Positions 36,608-47,705 are shown, counted from the stretch's first letter. The stretch: DNA of 64,000 bases from an uncultured Alistipes sp. (GCA_900546065.1 URBK01000009.1:1-64000); one strand, 5' to 3'. A program made the numbers and translations. Notes: a model not told the origin generated them from the letters alone.

Positions 36608-38050
36608 CTACTTAAACAGATTCTTCAACTCTTTTTCTGGCAGCCGCACCTCGCCTCGTATGAACTGCGGCGTATTGTATGACTTCAGACGCCATGTGTT
36701 GTGTTCGGGATTTTGCTGCGGCAGCAGGAACGGCTTGCCGCAGGTGCCGTCCTCGGCCACATGGGCTATGAACAGCCGCGTATAGCGTCCGTCCAGACGC
36801 CGGCTGCCGATCAGCACCCACCGTCCCGACGACGACCACTCGTGGCAGCTCTCGCTACGATCGCTGTTCAGTGCCGATACATCCATGCGCTCGCCGTCTT
36901 CAAGGCGGAGCATCGCCATGTCGGCCTCATCGTGCCACACGGGGAAGGTACCGTAATCGGCCTCGGCGAACATCAGGAACCGCCCGTCGGGAGATATACG
37001 CGGGAACGAGGCGCTGCCGCCTTCGCGCCGTGCATCGTAGAGCGTATCGACACGCTCGCCCAGCAGTCCCGTATCGGGGTCGAAACCCACACGCAGGATA
37101 TCATAATGTACCTTCTCGCGCTCAAGCGGCATCGAATGCGGCTCGGCCGAACAGAAGACAAGCCACCGTCCGTCCGGTGTCCACGCGGGGAATGTCTCCC
37201 AGCGATCCTCGCTCTGGAACCGCTCGTCGACAATCATCTTCCCGCTCTGCGTGTCGTATATCATCAGATCCGACCCCTGATCATACACCTCCAGCGGCTG
37301 GCCATGCCCGCCGAAGAAGGATTGGTGGGTGTTGTTCGAGGAGAAGACAACGTAGCGTCCGTCACGGCTCCACATGGGATAGACACCCTGTTTCGAAGGC
37401 CCGATCTTCGTCAGGTCGACCTTTTCGACATGCTTCCCGTCAAAGAAGACCGTTCCGCCGTCCTTGCCGCGCGCATGGAACAACATCCTCTCGGGCGAGT
37501 AGTCGGCAAAGGTGTGGCAGTTGACACAACCCATATTGTTGACCGAGTTGTCGACCAGCACCTTCTCCTCGAATGTCGACAGGTCGCGCTGGTATATCCC
37601 CATCTGCATCCACCCCTCGTAACTCGGCTCGATGAGACGGTATGCAGCCCACCCGTCTATCGAATCGGGCGACACGTAGAATGAAAACGGCTTGTACTCC
37701 ACCCCCTCGGGCTGCGCCGGCCCCCATGCCGAGACCCGCACGTGCACGCTGTCGGCAGCAGCCGCTCCCAGCACCTCACGCCACTTGTCGATCGGGATGT
37801 CGACCACGCCGTCGCGGCACTCTACGGTCAGCATATCCCTGTCGCCGACCGAGAACTCGGCACGTATGAGGTCCGTGCCCCGGACCTCGAAATTGAGCGG
37901 TGCGATGTTGCACGGCACGGTAACCCCCACATAATCGGGAAATATCGGCGGCAGTGAATCGGACTTTTCGCCCACGGTCGCCGTACCGGACGAACAGGCA
38001 CACAATGCGGCTACCGCCGCAACGGGCAATATTCTGTTGAATATATGCAT
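36608..38050 (-). CDS. TolB/PD40-like beta-propeller lipoprotein with a CxxCH haem motif
   Basis: 480 aa. Signal peptide with lipobox LCAC (C19). Residues about 35-160 form a beta-sandwich-like region; 175-179 read CVNCH, a c-type haem attachment site, directly before a run of PD40/TolB propeller blades (MWSRDGRYVVFSS, AWTPDGRWLVFCS, RISPDGRFLMFAE, EWSSSGRWVLIGS; about 225-420). A single haem motif without a clear downstream Met ligand is seen; HMxx candidates are not obvious. It is likely periplasmic or outer-membrane anchored and co-transcribed with the following membrane protein. A redox or polysaccharide-sensing role is guesswork. Confidence 0.72.
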   Translation of the reverse strand: MHIFNRILPVAAVAALCACSSGTATVGEKSDSLPPIFPDYVGVTVPCNIAPLNFEVRGTDLIRAEFSVGDRDMLTVECRDGVVDIPIDKWREVLGAAAADSVHVRVSAWGPAQPEGVEYKPFSFYVSPDSIDGWAAYRLIEPSYEGWMQMGIYQRDLSTFEEKVLVDNSVNNMGCVNCHTFADYSPERMLFHARGKDGGTVFFDGKHVEKVDLTKIGPSKQGVYPMWSRDGRYVVFSSNNTHQSFFGGHGQPLEVYDQGSDLMIYDTQSGKMIVDERFQSEDRWETFPAWTPDGRWLVFCSAEPHSMPLEREKVHYDILRVGFDPDTGLLGERVDTLYDARREGGSASFPRISPDGRFLMFAEADYGTFPVWHDEADMAMLRLEDGERMDVSALNSDRSESCHEWSSSGRWVLIGSRRLDGRYTRLFIAHVAEDGTCGKPFLLPQQNPEHNTWRLKSYNTPQFIRGEVRLPEKELKNLFK

Positions 38051-38103
38051 GTTACAGACTTAATTCTAAATGAAATTACAGTAGTAGTTCAGGCTATCTG
38101 TAA

Positions 38104-38111
38104 CAAATATA
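38104..38111 (-). promoter_or_regulatory. Candidate -7 element for the haem-motif lipoprotein operon
   Basis: Minus strand TATATTTG, 53 bases before the ATG. The -33 box is not obvious; the inverted repeat at 38136-38161 lies just upstream of where it should be, a usual place for an activator or repressor site. Confidence 0.45.
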
Positions 38112-38135
38112 CTAATTTTCAGCATAACATCCTAC

Positions 38136-38161
38136 TCGGCGTCAACATATTTTGACGCCGA
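38136..38161. promoter_or_regulatory. Perfect 10-bp inverted repeat (possible operator)
   Basis: TCGGCGTCAA (38136-38145) and TTGACGCCGA (38152-38161) are exact reverse complements with a 6-base AT-rich centre. There is no T-run, so it does not look like a terminator, and both neighbours start rather than end here. Confidence 0.5.
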
Positions 38162-38243
38162 CACCCGTCGCCATATATCGGTACAGATAAGTATTTTGGC
38201 AAAGAAACGGCCCGCACGACGGTCATCATAACCGATTTTTTTG

Positions 38244-38251
38244 TATTTTTG
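38244..38251 (+). promoter_or_regulatory. Candidate -7 element for valS
   Basis: TATTTTTG, matching TAnnTTTG, about 115 bases before the valS ATG; no TTTG at -33. Confidence 0.4.
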
Positions 38252-38366
38252 CCGCTAAACGTGCGCTTTACGTGACGTGCGTCAAGCGCGGTTGCGACGC
38301 TGCCGACGTCAATGGCCAAGCAGCGGCCGCACAATACGGTCGAACGTCAAATTTGGATAACAATAT

Positions 38367-40991
<2,625 letters not shown>

Positions 40992-41095
40992 CAACCCGAC
41001 GGCGGGCAGTGAGGGTATGCGATGCGTACGCCCGTCACGGCCCGCCGTCATCATGCCGGCATATTGAAGATTGCCGACCTCAGCCAAACAACTCT

Positions 41096-41557
41096 ATGGC
41101 CAATGTAACGATATATACCGACGGTTCGTCGCTCGGCAACCCGGGACCCGGAGGTTACGGCATAGTCCTCATGTCGGGCCCCCACCGCAAGGAACTCTCG
41201 GCGGGATACCGTCTGACGACCAACAACCGCATGGAGCTTATGGCCGTATGCGTGGCGCTCGAGGCGCTCAAATTCGACGGCTGCGACGTCACAATATACT
41301 CCGACTCGAAATATGTGGTCGAGGCGGTAAACCAACGATGGGTCTTCGGCTGGGAGAAAAAGGGTTTCGCCGGCAAGAAAAATCCCGATCTGTGGATGCG
41401 TTTCCTGCGCATATACCGCCGCCACCACGTGAGGTTCGTGTGGGTCAAGGGGCACGCCTCCACCGTCGAGAACAACCGGTGCGACGTATTGGCCGTAGCC
41501 GCCGCAAACGGCACAGCCCTTGCCGAGGATACGGGATACGACCCCGACAACGCGTAA
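41096..41557 (+). CDS. rnhA: Ribonuclease HI
   Basis: 153 aa from ATG 41096 (MANVTIYTDGSS); the open frame upstream has no similarity. It degrades the RNA of RNA-DNA hybrids. The four catalytic acidic residues are in IYTDGSS, TNNRMELMA, YSDSKYVV and NNRCDVLA, and the His loop is VKGHAS. Length is that of E. coli RNase HI. It lies 104 bases after valS. Confidence 0.95.
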   Translation: MANVTIYTDGSSLGNPGPGGYGIVLMSGPHRKELSAGYRLTTNNRMELMAVCVALEALKFDGCDVTIYSDSKYVVEAVNQRWVFGWEKKGFAGKKNPDLWMRFLRIYRRHHVRFVWVKGHASTVENNRCDVLAVAAANGTALAEDTGYDPDNA

Positions 41558-41619
41558 CGGCAATGCCAAGCCTGAACGTTATATAATATAAGAGTTAAGG
41601 CTGCAAGCAGCGACAAGAT

Positions 41620-42441
41620 ATGAAATTCACGTTTCTCGGAACAGGGACCTCGCAAGGGGTGCCCGTAATAGGATGCCAATGTCGGGTCTGCACTTCGACT
41701 GACCCGCACGACAACCGTCTGCGTACGGCCGCCATGGTCGAGACGCAGGGACGGCGCATCGTGATTGACGCCGGCCCCGACTTCCGCTGTCAGATGCTGC
41801 GCACGGGCGTACGCCACATCGACGCCATACTTCTTACGCACGAGCACCGCGACCACATAGCCGGTCTGGATGACGTGCGCGCATTCAACTTCGTGGACTA
41901 CCCCGTCATACACCGTGTCGACATATACGCCGCCCCGCGCACGGCCGCATACGTACGCAAGGCTTTCGACTACGCATTCATAGCCGACAAATACCGCGGT
42001 GCACCTGAGATGGAACTGCACGATATAGACACCACGCGGCCATTCGACGTCAAGGGTGTAACCATCATCCCCATACGTGGCACTCACTCCGAGCGGTTCG
42101 AGGTGACGGGATACCGCATCGGCCCGCTGGTCTACATGACCGACTTCAAGGCTCTGCTCGACGGCGAGATCGAGAAGTTGCGCGGCGCCGACACAATGGT
42201 CGTAAACGCCTTGAGATACACGCCCCACTACTCGCACTTCAACGTCGCGGAGGCACTCGATCTTATCGCCCGCATCAAGCCGAGGCAGGCATTCCTGACA
42301 CACATGTCGCACGATATAGGACTCTATGCCGAGGCCTCGCAGCATCTTCCCGAGGGGGTGCATCTCGCGTACGACACCCTTACGTTCGAGATACCCGAAA
42401 CGGCGGCAGCGACATGTGACAATGCGGCTCGTACTGCTTAA
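41620..42441 (+). CDS. Metallo-beta-lactamase-fold hydrolase (PhnP-like)
   Basis: 273 aa. The metal site THEHRDH gives H74, H76, D78 and H79; further ligands are in GTHSERF and MTDFK (about 162 and 185), and HMSHD near the end. The N-terminal Cys cluster GCQCRVC (18-24) and the TGTSQGVPV opening match PhnP-type phosphodiesterases. The family hydrolyses cyclic phosphates and similar diesters; the substrate here is unknown. It lies between rnhA and an SDR gene, probably one transcript. Confidence 0.85.
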   Translation: MKFTFLGTGTSQGVPVIGCQCRVCTSTDPHDNRLRTAAMVETQGRRIVIDAGPDFRCQMLRTGVRHIDAILLTHEHRDHIAGLDDVRAFNFVDYPVIHRVDIYAAPRTAAYVRKAFDYAFIADKYRGAPEMELHDIDTTRPFDVKGVTIIPIRGTHSERFEVTGYRIGPLVYMTDFKALLDGEIEKLRGADTMVVNALRYTPHYSHFNVAEALDLIARIKPRQAFLTHMSHDIGLYAEASQHLPEGVHLAYDTLTFEIPETAAATCDNAARTA

Positions 42442-42468
42442 ACGATAAAACAAAACAACGAACAGGAT

Positions 42469-43287
42469 ATGAAAAACGCTTTGAAGGATAAGACCGTGGT
42501 CATCACGGGAGCCTCGTCGGGAATAGGCGAGGCAATGGCGAAGGTCTACGCCTCGATGGGGGCCAAGGTTGTTCTGGGCGCGCGACACGCCGACAAACTC
42601 GAGGCCCTGTGCCGCAGCATAGAGCAGCAGGGAGGCCGCGCCGCATGGTGCGCCACCGACGTAACCCGACCGGAAGATTGCAAACGGCTGATCGATACGG
42701 CCGTGGAGCATTTCGGCGGCATCGACGTGATGATCTGCAATGCCGGCATCTCGATGCGTGCGCTCTTCGACGACGTTGATCTCGATGTTTTGCACCGTCT
42801 TATGGATGTCAACTTCTGGGGCACCGTCTACTGCACCAAATATGCCCTGCCCTATCTCCAGAAGTCGCACGGCTCGCTGGTGGGCATATCGTCCGTAGCC
42901 GGCATACACGGACTGCCCGGACGTACGGGTTACTCGGCATCGAAGTTCGCCATGACGGGATTTCTGGAGACCATACGCATCGAGAACCTCAAGAAAGGTG
43001 TACACGTAATGGTCGCATGCCCGGGATTCACCGCCTCGAACGTCCGTTTCTCGGCCCTCACGGCCAACGGCTCGCAGCAGGGCGCAACGCCCCGCAAGGA
43101 GGAGAAGATGATGACCGCCGAGCAGGTGGCACGTATCGTCGCACGCGGCATCGCCCGTCGCAAGAGGCTGTGCCTTATGGAGATCGAGGGCCGCGCCACG
43201 CATTTCGTCAAGAAGTTCGCACCCGGACTCGTCGACCGTCTCTTCTACTACGTCATGTCGAAGGAGCCCGACTCGCCATTCAAATAG
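42469..43287 (+). CDS. Short-chain dehydrogenase/reductase
   Basis: 272 aa classical SDR: cofactor motif TGASSGIG (13-20), NAGIS (91-95), catalytic Ser at 141-142, and Y155-xxx-K159 in YSASK. After the domain a basic C-terminal helix (ARKRLCLMEIEGRATHFVKKF region) could associate with membranes. The charged residue after the first strand does not settle NADH or NADPH use. Substrate unknown. Last in the valS run, ended by a bidirectional terminator. Confidence 0.9.
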   Translation: MKNALKDKTVVITGASSGIGEAMAKVYASMGAKVVLGARHADKLEALCRSIEQQGGRAAWCATDVTRPEDCKRLIDTAVEHFGGIDVMICNAGISMRALFDDVDLDVLHRLMDVNFWGTVYCTKYALPYLQKSHGSLVGISSVAGIHGLPGRTGYSASKFAMTGFLETIRIENLKKGVHVMVACPGFTASNVRFSALTANGSQQGATPRKEEKMMTAEQVARIVARGIARRKRLCLMEIEGRATHFVKKFAPGLVDRLFYYVMSKEPDSPFK

Positions 43288-43307
43288 CACGTTCAGGAGA
43301 GGACACA

Positions 43308-43340
43308 ACAAGGGGCGGCATCTTTGATACCGCCCCTTGT
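43308..43340. terminator. Bidirectional terminator between the SDR gene and ssb
   Basis: ACAAGGGGCGG (43308-43318) pairs perfectly with CCGCCCCTTGT (43330-43340). The U-tract is short on both strands (TTGTT), so it may act in both directions at moderate strength. Confidence 0.75.
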
Positions 43341-43375
43341 TGTTCATGGGAATCTTCCATCGCGTCGTCCGCCCA

Positions 43376-43825
43376 TCAGAAGGGCAGGTCGTCGGGATCA
43401 TCCGCCGCGGCCGGGACATCGGCCTGCGCAGGCTTCGGCTGCGGAGCCGCTGCCGCTGCTTGGGGCGCCGAGCCTCCACCCTGCGGCATATTGTCGCTGC
43501 GGCGGCCCAGAAGCTTCATCTCGTCGGCCAGAATCTCAGTCGTATAACGTTTGATGTTGTCCTTGTCGACCCACTCGCGCGTGCGCAGACGCCCCTCGAT
43601 ATAGAGTTGGCTGCCCTTGCGCACATAACGGTCAACCACGTCGGCCAGACCGCGCCACAGCGTGATCGTATGCCACTCGGTCAACTCCTTCGTCTCGTTG
43701 TTCTGCCGGTCGTATATACGCTCCGTCGTGGCCAGACGCACACGCGCAACCTTGACCCCCGACTCGGTGGTGCGAACCTCGGGATCTACACCCACATTGC
43801 CCACCAGAATTACCTTGTTTACCAT
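43376..43825 (-). CDS. ssb: Single-stranded DNA-binding protein
   Basis: 149 aa. OB fold at 1-110 (MVNKVILVGNVGVDPEVR, WHTITLWRGLADVV, YIEGRLRTREWVDKD), a Gly/Pro/Gln/Ala-rich disordered linker, and the acidic interaction tip ending DDPDDLPF, the usual SSB tail. Binds single-stranded DNA in replication and repair. It lies 16 bases downstream of lpxK, so is likely co-transcribed with it. Confidence 0.97.
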   Translation of the reverse strand: MVNKVILVGNVGVDPEVRTTESGVKVARVRLATTERIYDRQNNETKELTEWHTITLWRGLADVVDRYVRKGSQLYIEGRLRTREWVDKDNIKRYTTEILADEMKLLGRRSDNMPQGGGSAPQAAAAAPQPKPAQADVPAAADDPDDLPF

Positions 43826-43841
43826 ATTTCAAGTCAAATTA

Positions 43842-44927
43842 TCAGTTCTGTTCATCCGATTCGCGGATTGCGCCTATGGACATGTCGCCCAAATGGACCT
43901 TACCCTCGAGGTCGTTCTTCAGCGTGCCGAGGAAATCCTCGTCCGAGCCATCGAGGAAAGCCAGTTTGACGGGCTGATAGAAGAGACGCTCGCGCATGTA
44001 GTCGGGCACGCGGCGGCTGCGGCGCAGCTTCACGGCATCCTTCTCCGTCGTCAGCAGCATAGCCTTCGGATGGAGCTTCAGACACTCCACGATACGGTTT
44101 ATGTCCCCCACCGAATATACGTGATGGTCCGAGAAGGTCATCGTGGCCGCTACCTTGTACATCTCACGCGCGCCCGAAATAAAGGGGCGCGGATTGCCTA
44201 TGCCGGCCATCACGACCACCTCGCCGCCCTCCTCGAGTCCGTACGGCGTCTCGAACAGCGGTATGGCCCGTGCAGGGACTATACGCGTGAAGTAGACCTT
44301 CTGGTAGGCTATCTTGTGCAGCTCCTTGCGCCAAAGACGCTGGTCGAGCAGCGACATGTTCTCCGGACACTTCGTCACGACGAAGTAGTGCGCGCGGTAC
44401 AACGAGTCGACCTTGTCGCGCAACGACCCGTATGGCAGATAATGATCCATGTAGAACGGACGCGTCGAGTCGATCACGACAACATTTATGCGCGGCTCGA
44501 CATAGCGGTGCTGGAAACCGTCGTCCATGATTATGAGTTCCGTCTCGGGATGCTCGGCCTCGATGCGGCGGATGGCATCCGCACGTTTTTCGCACACCAC
44601 CACCAGAGCGTCGGGGAACTTCAACTTCACCTGCAACGGCTCGTCCCCCACGTCGCGATACGACGACTCGGTCGTGACCTCGACATACCCCTTCGTACGG
44701 CGTCCGTATCCGCGCGAGAGGAACGCCACGCGACGATACTGCATCATGTAGGCCATGATCATCTCGGCCGTAGGGGTCTTGCCCGTACCGCCGACGGTGA
44801 TGTTTCCCACGCAGATGATCGGCGTAGAGAACTTTTCGCTCTTGAGCAACCCGCAATCGAACATCCAATGGCGGATATTGACCACCATGCGATAGGGATA
44901 GGACAAGAGTTTGAGCAAAAATCTCAT
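43842..44927 (-). CDS. lpxK: Tetraacyldisaccharide 4'-kinase
   Basis: Phosphorylates the 4'-position of the lipid A disaccharide at the inner membrane. 361 aa from ATG 44927 (MRFLLKLLSYPYRM), the usual amphipathic start. P-loop GNITVGGTGKTP (about 40-51), FLSRGYGRRTKG, DDGFQHR (Walker B-like) and the DHHVYSVGDI segment are all present. The frame stays open 66 codons further to an ATG at 45125, close to a candidate promoter; that extension has no family similarity. Together with kdsA/B/D and lptE it makes the window rich in LPS genes. Confidence 0.92.
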   Translation of the reverse strand: MRFLLKLLSYPYRMVVNIRHWMFDCGLLKSEKFSTPIICVGNITVGGTGKTPTAEMIMAYMMQYRRVAFLSRGYGRRTKGYVEVTTESSYRDVGDEPLQVKLKFPDALVVVCEKRADAIRRIEAEHPETELIIMDDGFQHRYVEPRINVVVIDSTRPFYMDHYLPYGSLRDKVDSLYRAHYFVVTKCPENMSLLDQRLWRKELHKIAYQKVYFTRIVPARAIPLFETPYGLEEGGEVVVMAGIGNPRPFISGAREMYKVAATMTFSDHHVYSVGDINRIVECLKLHPKAMLLTTEKDAVKLRRSRRVPDYMRERLFYQPVKLAFLDGSDEDFLGTLKNDLEGKVHLGDMSIGAIRESDEQN

Positions 44928-45134
44928 ATCGTGCGTCTGTTCTTCGTTAGGTTCATTCGAGGTATTGAAGGAACGCCTTGCCGCAATATCGCGATACACC
45001 GCCGCGTGCCCGCAGGCTATCGCTTCGGGAGTCTGCATGGCGTGGTTCCGCCTCCGCAGATGACCCCTTACGTGCGCGCCGACATTATTCGCAGCGGCAC
45101 ATGCCGAGGCTTCATCCTCAATCATACCAATTTT

Positions 45135-45142
45135 CAAAGGTA
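45135..45142 (-). promoter_or_regulatory. Candidate -7 element for lpxK-ssb
   Basis: Minus strand TACCTTTG, the same octamer as upstream of the Skp-like and cdaA genes. A CAAA (TTTG on the minus strand) lies at 45158-45161, but the 15-base spacing is short. Confidence 0.4.
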
Positions 45143-45236
45143 GCCATTTATTTCATACAAACCAACCCGAATCCCCCTTTTTTACTTTTACGTCCGCATT
45201 TCCGACTCTTTATCCTGCCGATCCGTATTTTTTTAT

Positions 45237-45244
45237 TAATTTTG
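45237..45244 (+). promoter_or_regulatory. Candidate -7 element immediately before the M23 gene
   Basis: TAATTTTG ending 6 bases before the ATG at 45251; initiation from it would give a leaderless mRNA. No TTTG at -33. Confidence 0.42.
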
Positions 45245-45250
45245 TACGTT

Positions 45251-46582
45251 ATGAAACATCTTTTCCGCACAATAGCATTCGCAGCACTCCTGCTCGCCGT
45301 CGGCTGCAACGGCAGGCAGTCCGGGAAACAGGCCGACGAACAGGTCGAGGCCGAAGCTCCCGCACACGACATACGGTTCGGCATCATCGCCGACAACTAC
45401 CGCACCGAAGAGGGTGAAGTGGCAAACGGCGAGACCCTCGGCAAGATCCTCGCCCGTTACGGCGTCTCGGCCGCCACGGTCGACAAACTCGACAAGGCCT
45501 CGAAGGATATATTCCCACTGCGGCAGATACGCGCCGGACGCCCCTATACGGCATTCCTTGCGACCGACTCGCTCAATGCCGGACGTCTGGATTATCTCGT
45601 CTACGAAAAAAACCTTACGGATTACGTCGTCTTCGGGTTCCCGAACGACACGGTAACCATAACCACCGGTCAGAAGGATGTCACCATACGCCGCCAGAAA
45701 CGTTCGTCGGTGATCGAATCGTCACTCTGGGGCGCCATCATGCGCGACAGCCTGCCATACGCGCTGGCCGCCGACCTCGAGGACATATACCAATGGACGG
45801 TCGACTTCTTCGGCATACAGGAGGGCGACTCCTTCACCGTCATCTATGACGAGAAGATGGTAGACACCACCTTCGTCGGTATAGGCCGCATCTGGGGCGC
45901 CAAGTTCAACAACGGAGGCAAGGAGATATACGCCATACCCTTCAAGCAGAACGGCAAGATACAATATTGGGAGTATAACGGAGCCTCGCTGCGCAAGCAG
46001 CTGCTCAAGGCGCCGCTCAAGTTCACACGCATAAGTTCGCGCTTCTCGCGTGCACGTCTGCACCCCATATACCGGGTTTACCGTCCCCATCTGGGCGTCG
46101 ACTATGCCGCCCCGAAGGGTACGCCCGTACATGCCGTTGCCGACGGTGTTGTCATCTTCAAGGGCTGGGGCGGAGGCGGAGGCAACACGCTCAAGATAAA
46201 GCATGCGGGCAATCTCGTCACGGGATACCTCCATCTGAGCGGCTACGCAAAGGGTATAGCCAACGGCACACGCGTCACACAGGGCCAGCTGATAGGATAT
46301 GTCGGCAGCACGGGCGCCTCGACGGGTCCCCACCTCGACTACCGCATCTGGAAGAACGGCACCCCGATCGACCCGCTCAAGGTGCCGCAGGAGCCCGCAG
46401 AACCCATATCGAAGGATAACATGGCGGCATTCGAGCAGATACGCGACCGCATCGTTGCCGAACTCAACGGCACGGCTACGCCCGACATGATCGTCACGCA
46501 GCTCGACTCCCTGCCTGCGGCCGATTCGCTTGCGGCAACGGCCGACATCAAAGAAACCGCCGAGACAAAGGAAGATAAGTAA
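45251..46582 (+). CDS. M23-family metallopeptidase lipoprotein
   Basis: 443 aa from ATG 45251, which opens a signal with lipobox LAVGC (C19). After a LysM/OapA-like region (about 45-165, with NGETLGKILARYG) comes the LytM domain: H280 and D284 in HLGVD, H328 in LHLSG, and H361-L-D363 in GPHLDYR. Family members cleave peptidoglycan cross-bridges or regulate amidases. The usual HxH pair is HxD here, so one zinc ligand is Asp; as I recall this variant is common in Bacteroidetes. It likely acts in the periplasm on the cell wall. The next gene starts 32 bases later. Confidence 0.88.
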   Translation: MKHLFRTIAFAALLLAVGCNGRQSGKQADEQVEAEAPAHDIRFGIIADNYRTEEGEVANGETLGKILARYGVSAATVDKLDKASKDIFPLRQIRAGRPYTAFLATDSLNAGRLDYLVYEKNLTDYVVFGFPNDTVTITTGQKDVTIRRQKRSSVIESSLWGAIMRDSLPYALAADLEDIYQWTVDFFGIQEGDSFTVIYDEKMVDTTFVGIGRIWGAKFNNGGKEIYAIPFKQNGKIQYWEYNGASLRKQLLKAPLKFTRISSRFSRARLHPIYRVYRPHLGVDYAAPKGTPVHAVADGVVIFKGWGGGGGNTLKIKHAGNLVTGYLHLSGYAKGIANGTRVTQGQLIGYVGSTGASTGPHLDYRIWKNGTPIDPLKVPQEPAEPISKDNMAAFEQIRDRIVAELNGTATPDMIVTQLDSLPAADSLAATADIKETAETKEDK

Positions 46583-46614
46583 GCAGCCGGTATTGGAAAC
46601 AGATTCGGAGAACG

Positions 46615-47034
46615 ATGGAGATAGACAGCAGGATCGAAAAGTTCATACGCCGCCACCATGTACTGACGATAGCGGCAGCCACACCCGACGGTGAACCATA
46701 CTGTTGCAACATCTTCTATGCCTATGACGGCGCGGGGGGCTTTGTCTTCACATCCGACATGCACACCCGCCATGCCGACATGATGGTCCGCAACGGACGT
46801 GTCGCCGCATCGGTTGTGCTCGAGACGCGGATCGTGGGCAAGGTACAGGGTTTGCAGATAACGGGCCGCGTCGTCCGTACGGATGACGATGCGGCAAAAC
46901 GCATATACCTGAAACGGTTTCCGTATGCCGTCGTGGCTCCGCTCGAGCTGTGGCATCTGGAGGCCGACATGTTGAAATATACGGACAACACATTGGGATT
47001 CGGTAAGAAACTAATATGGCAGAGGGAGCGATAG
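46615..47034 (+). CDS. Pyridoxamine 5'-phosphate oxidase-like flavin-binding protein
   Basis: 139 aa, a single split-barrel domain of the PNPOx/YhbP (UPF0306) type: IRRHHVLTIAAATPDGEPYCC (about 11-31) and GFVFTSDMHTRHADMMVRN. It probably binds FMN or F420-like cofactor; substrate unknown. Its 3' end overlaps ispD by 19 bases. Confidence 0.82.
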   Translation: MEIDSRIEKFIRRHHVLTIAAATPDGEPYCCNIFYAYDGAGGFVFTSDMHTRHADMMVRNGRVAASVVLETRIVGKVQGLQITGRVVRTDDDAAKRIYLKRFPYAVVAPLELWHLEADMLKYTDNTLGFGKKLIWQRER

Positions 47035-47705
47035 GAGTCATAATCGTGGCCGGAGGCTCGGGCCGCAGAATGGGGAGCGCGCTGCCCAAGCAGTTTCTGA
47101 TGCTGCACAACCGCCCCGTGCTGGCACACACCATAGACCGCATGCACGAGGCTCTGCCCGCGGCACGCATCGTCGTGGTGCTGCCCGAGGAGCACATACC
47201 GCTGTGGCGCAACCTCGCGGCACGTTTCGACATCGCACGTCACGAAGTGACGGCCGGAGGCAGCGAACGATTCCATTCTGTCGCCAACGGTCTGGCCGCT
47301 CTGGGTGACGGCGTGAGGCTCATAGCCGTACATGACGGCGTGCGCCCGCTGGCATCCAAGAAACTCATACTCCGCGCCCTGCTCGAGGCCGAGAAGAGCG
47401 GCGCCGCCATTCCCGTCGTCGCACCCGCCGACTCCTACCGTATAATCGACGGCGAGACGTCGCACCCGATCGACCGCTCGCGTCTGCGCATAGTGCAGAC
47501 ACCGCAGGTATTCGATGCCGCGCTGCTGCGCGAAGCCTACCGGCAGCCATTCTCCGCCGCCTTCACCGACGACGCCTCGGTCGTGGAGGCCGCAGGACAC
47601 GCCGTTACCCTCTGCGAGGGCGAACGCGAGAATATAAAGATAACGACACCTTCGGATCTCGACATGGCCGAAGCCATACTAAATGCACGCGACGATGAAG
47701 CGTAG
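47016..47705 (+). CDS. ispD: 2-C-methyl-D-erythritol 4-phosphate cytidylyltransferase
   Basis: Third step of the non-mevalonate isoprenoid pathway: transfers CMP to MEP. 229 aa with IIVAGGSGRRMGSALPKQF (about 9-27, CTP-binding), VLPEEH, HDGVRPL (about 107-113), IVQTPQVF and ENIKITTPSDL near the end. Normal length. It overlaps the gene before by 19 bases and the next by 11, so the three are translationally linked. Confidence 0.96.
   Translation: MAEGAIGVIIVAGGSGRRMGSALPKQFLMLHNRPVLAHTIDRMHEALPAARIVVVLPEEHIPLWRNLAARFDIARHEVTAGGSERFHSVANGLAALGDGVRLIAVHDGVRPLASKKLILRALLEAEKSGAAIPVVAPADSYRIIDGETSHPIDRSRLRIVQTPQVFDAALLREAYRQPFSAAFTDDASVVEAAGHAVTLCEGERENIKITTPSDLDMAEAILNARDDEA

Larger units (their letters stand above)
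38051..38366. other. Divergent intergenic region upstream of valS
   Basis: 316 bases holding a -7 element for each side (38104-38111 minus; 38244-38251 plus) and a perfect 10-bp inverted repeat (38136-38161). The valS leader (about 110 bases) shows no T-box-like elements. No ORF of note. Confidence 0.6.
44928..45250. other. Divergent intergenic region upstream of lpxK and the M23 peptidase
   Basis: 323 bases with -7 elements for both sides (45135-45142 minus; 45237-45244 plus). The lpxK side would have a leader of about 200 bases that is GC-rich and open in frame with lpxK; no riboswitch or tRNA pattern was recognised. Nothing else seen. Confidence 0.55.

Noticed and set aside
38258-38366. 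valS leader as a possible T-box riboswitch
   Set aside because: No T-box sequence, specifier loop or terminator is present, and T-boxes are not expected in this phylum.
44978-45130. Plus-strand open frame running into the M23 gene as an N-terminal extension
   Set aside because: The ATG at 45251 opens a proper lipoprotein signal; the extension would bury the signal inside the protein and covers the lpxK leader.
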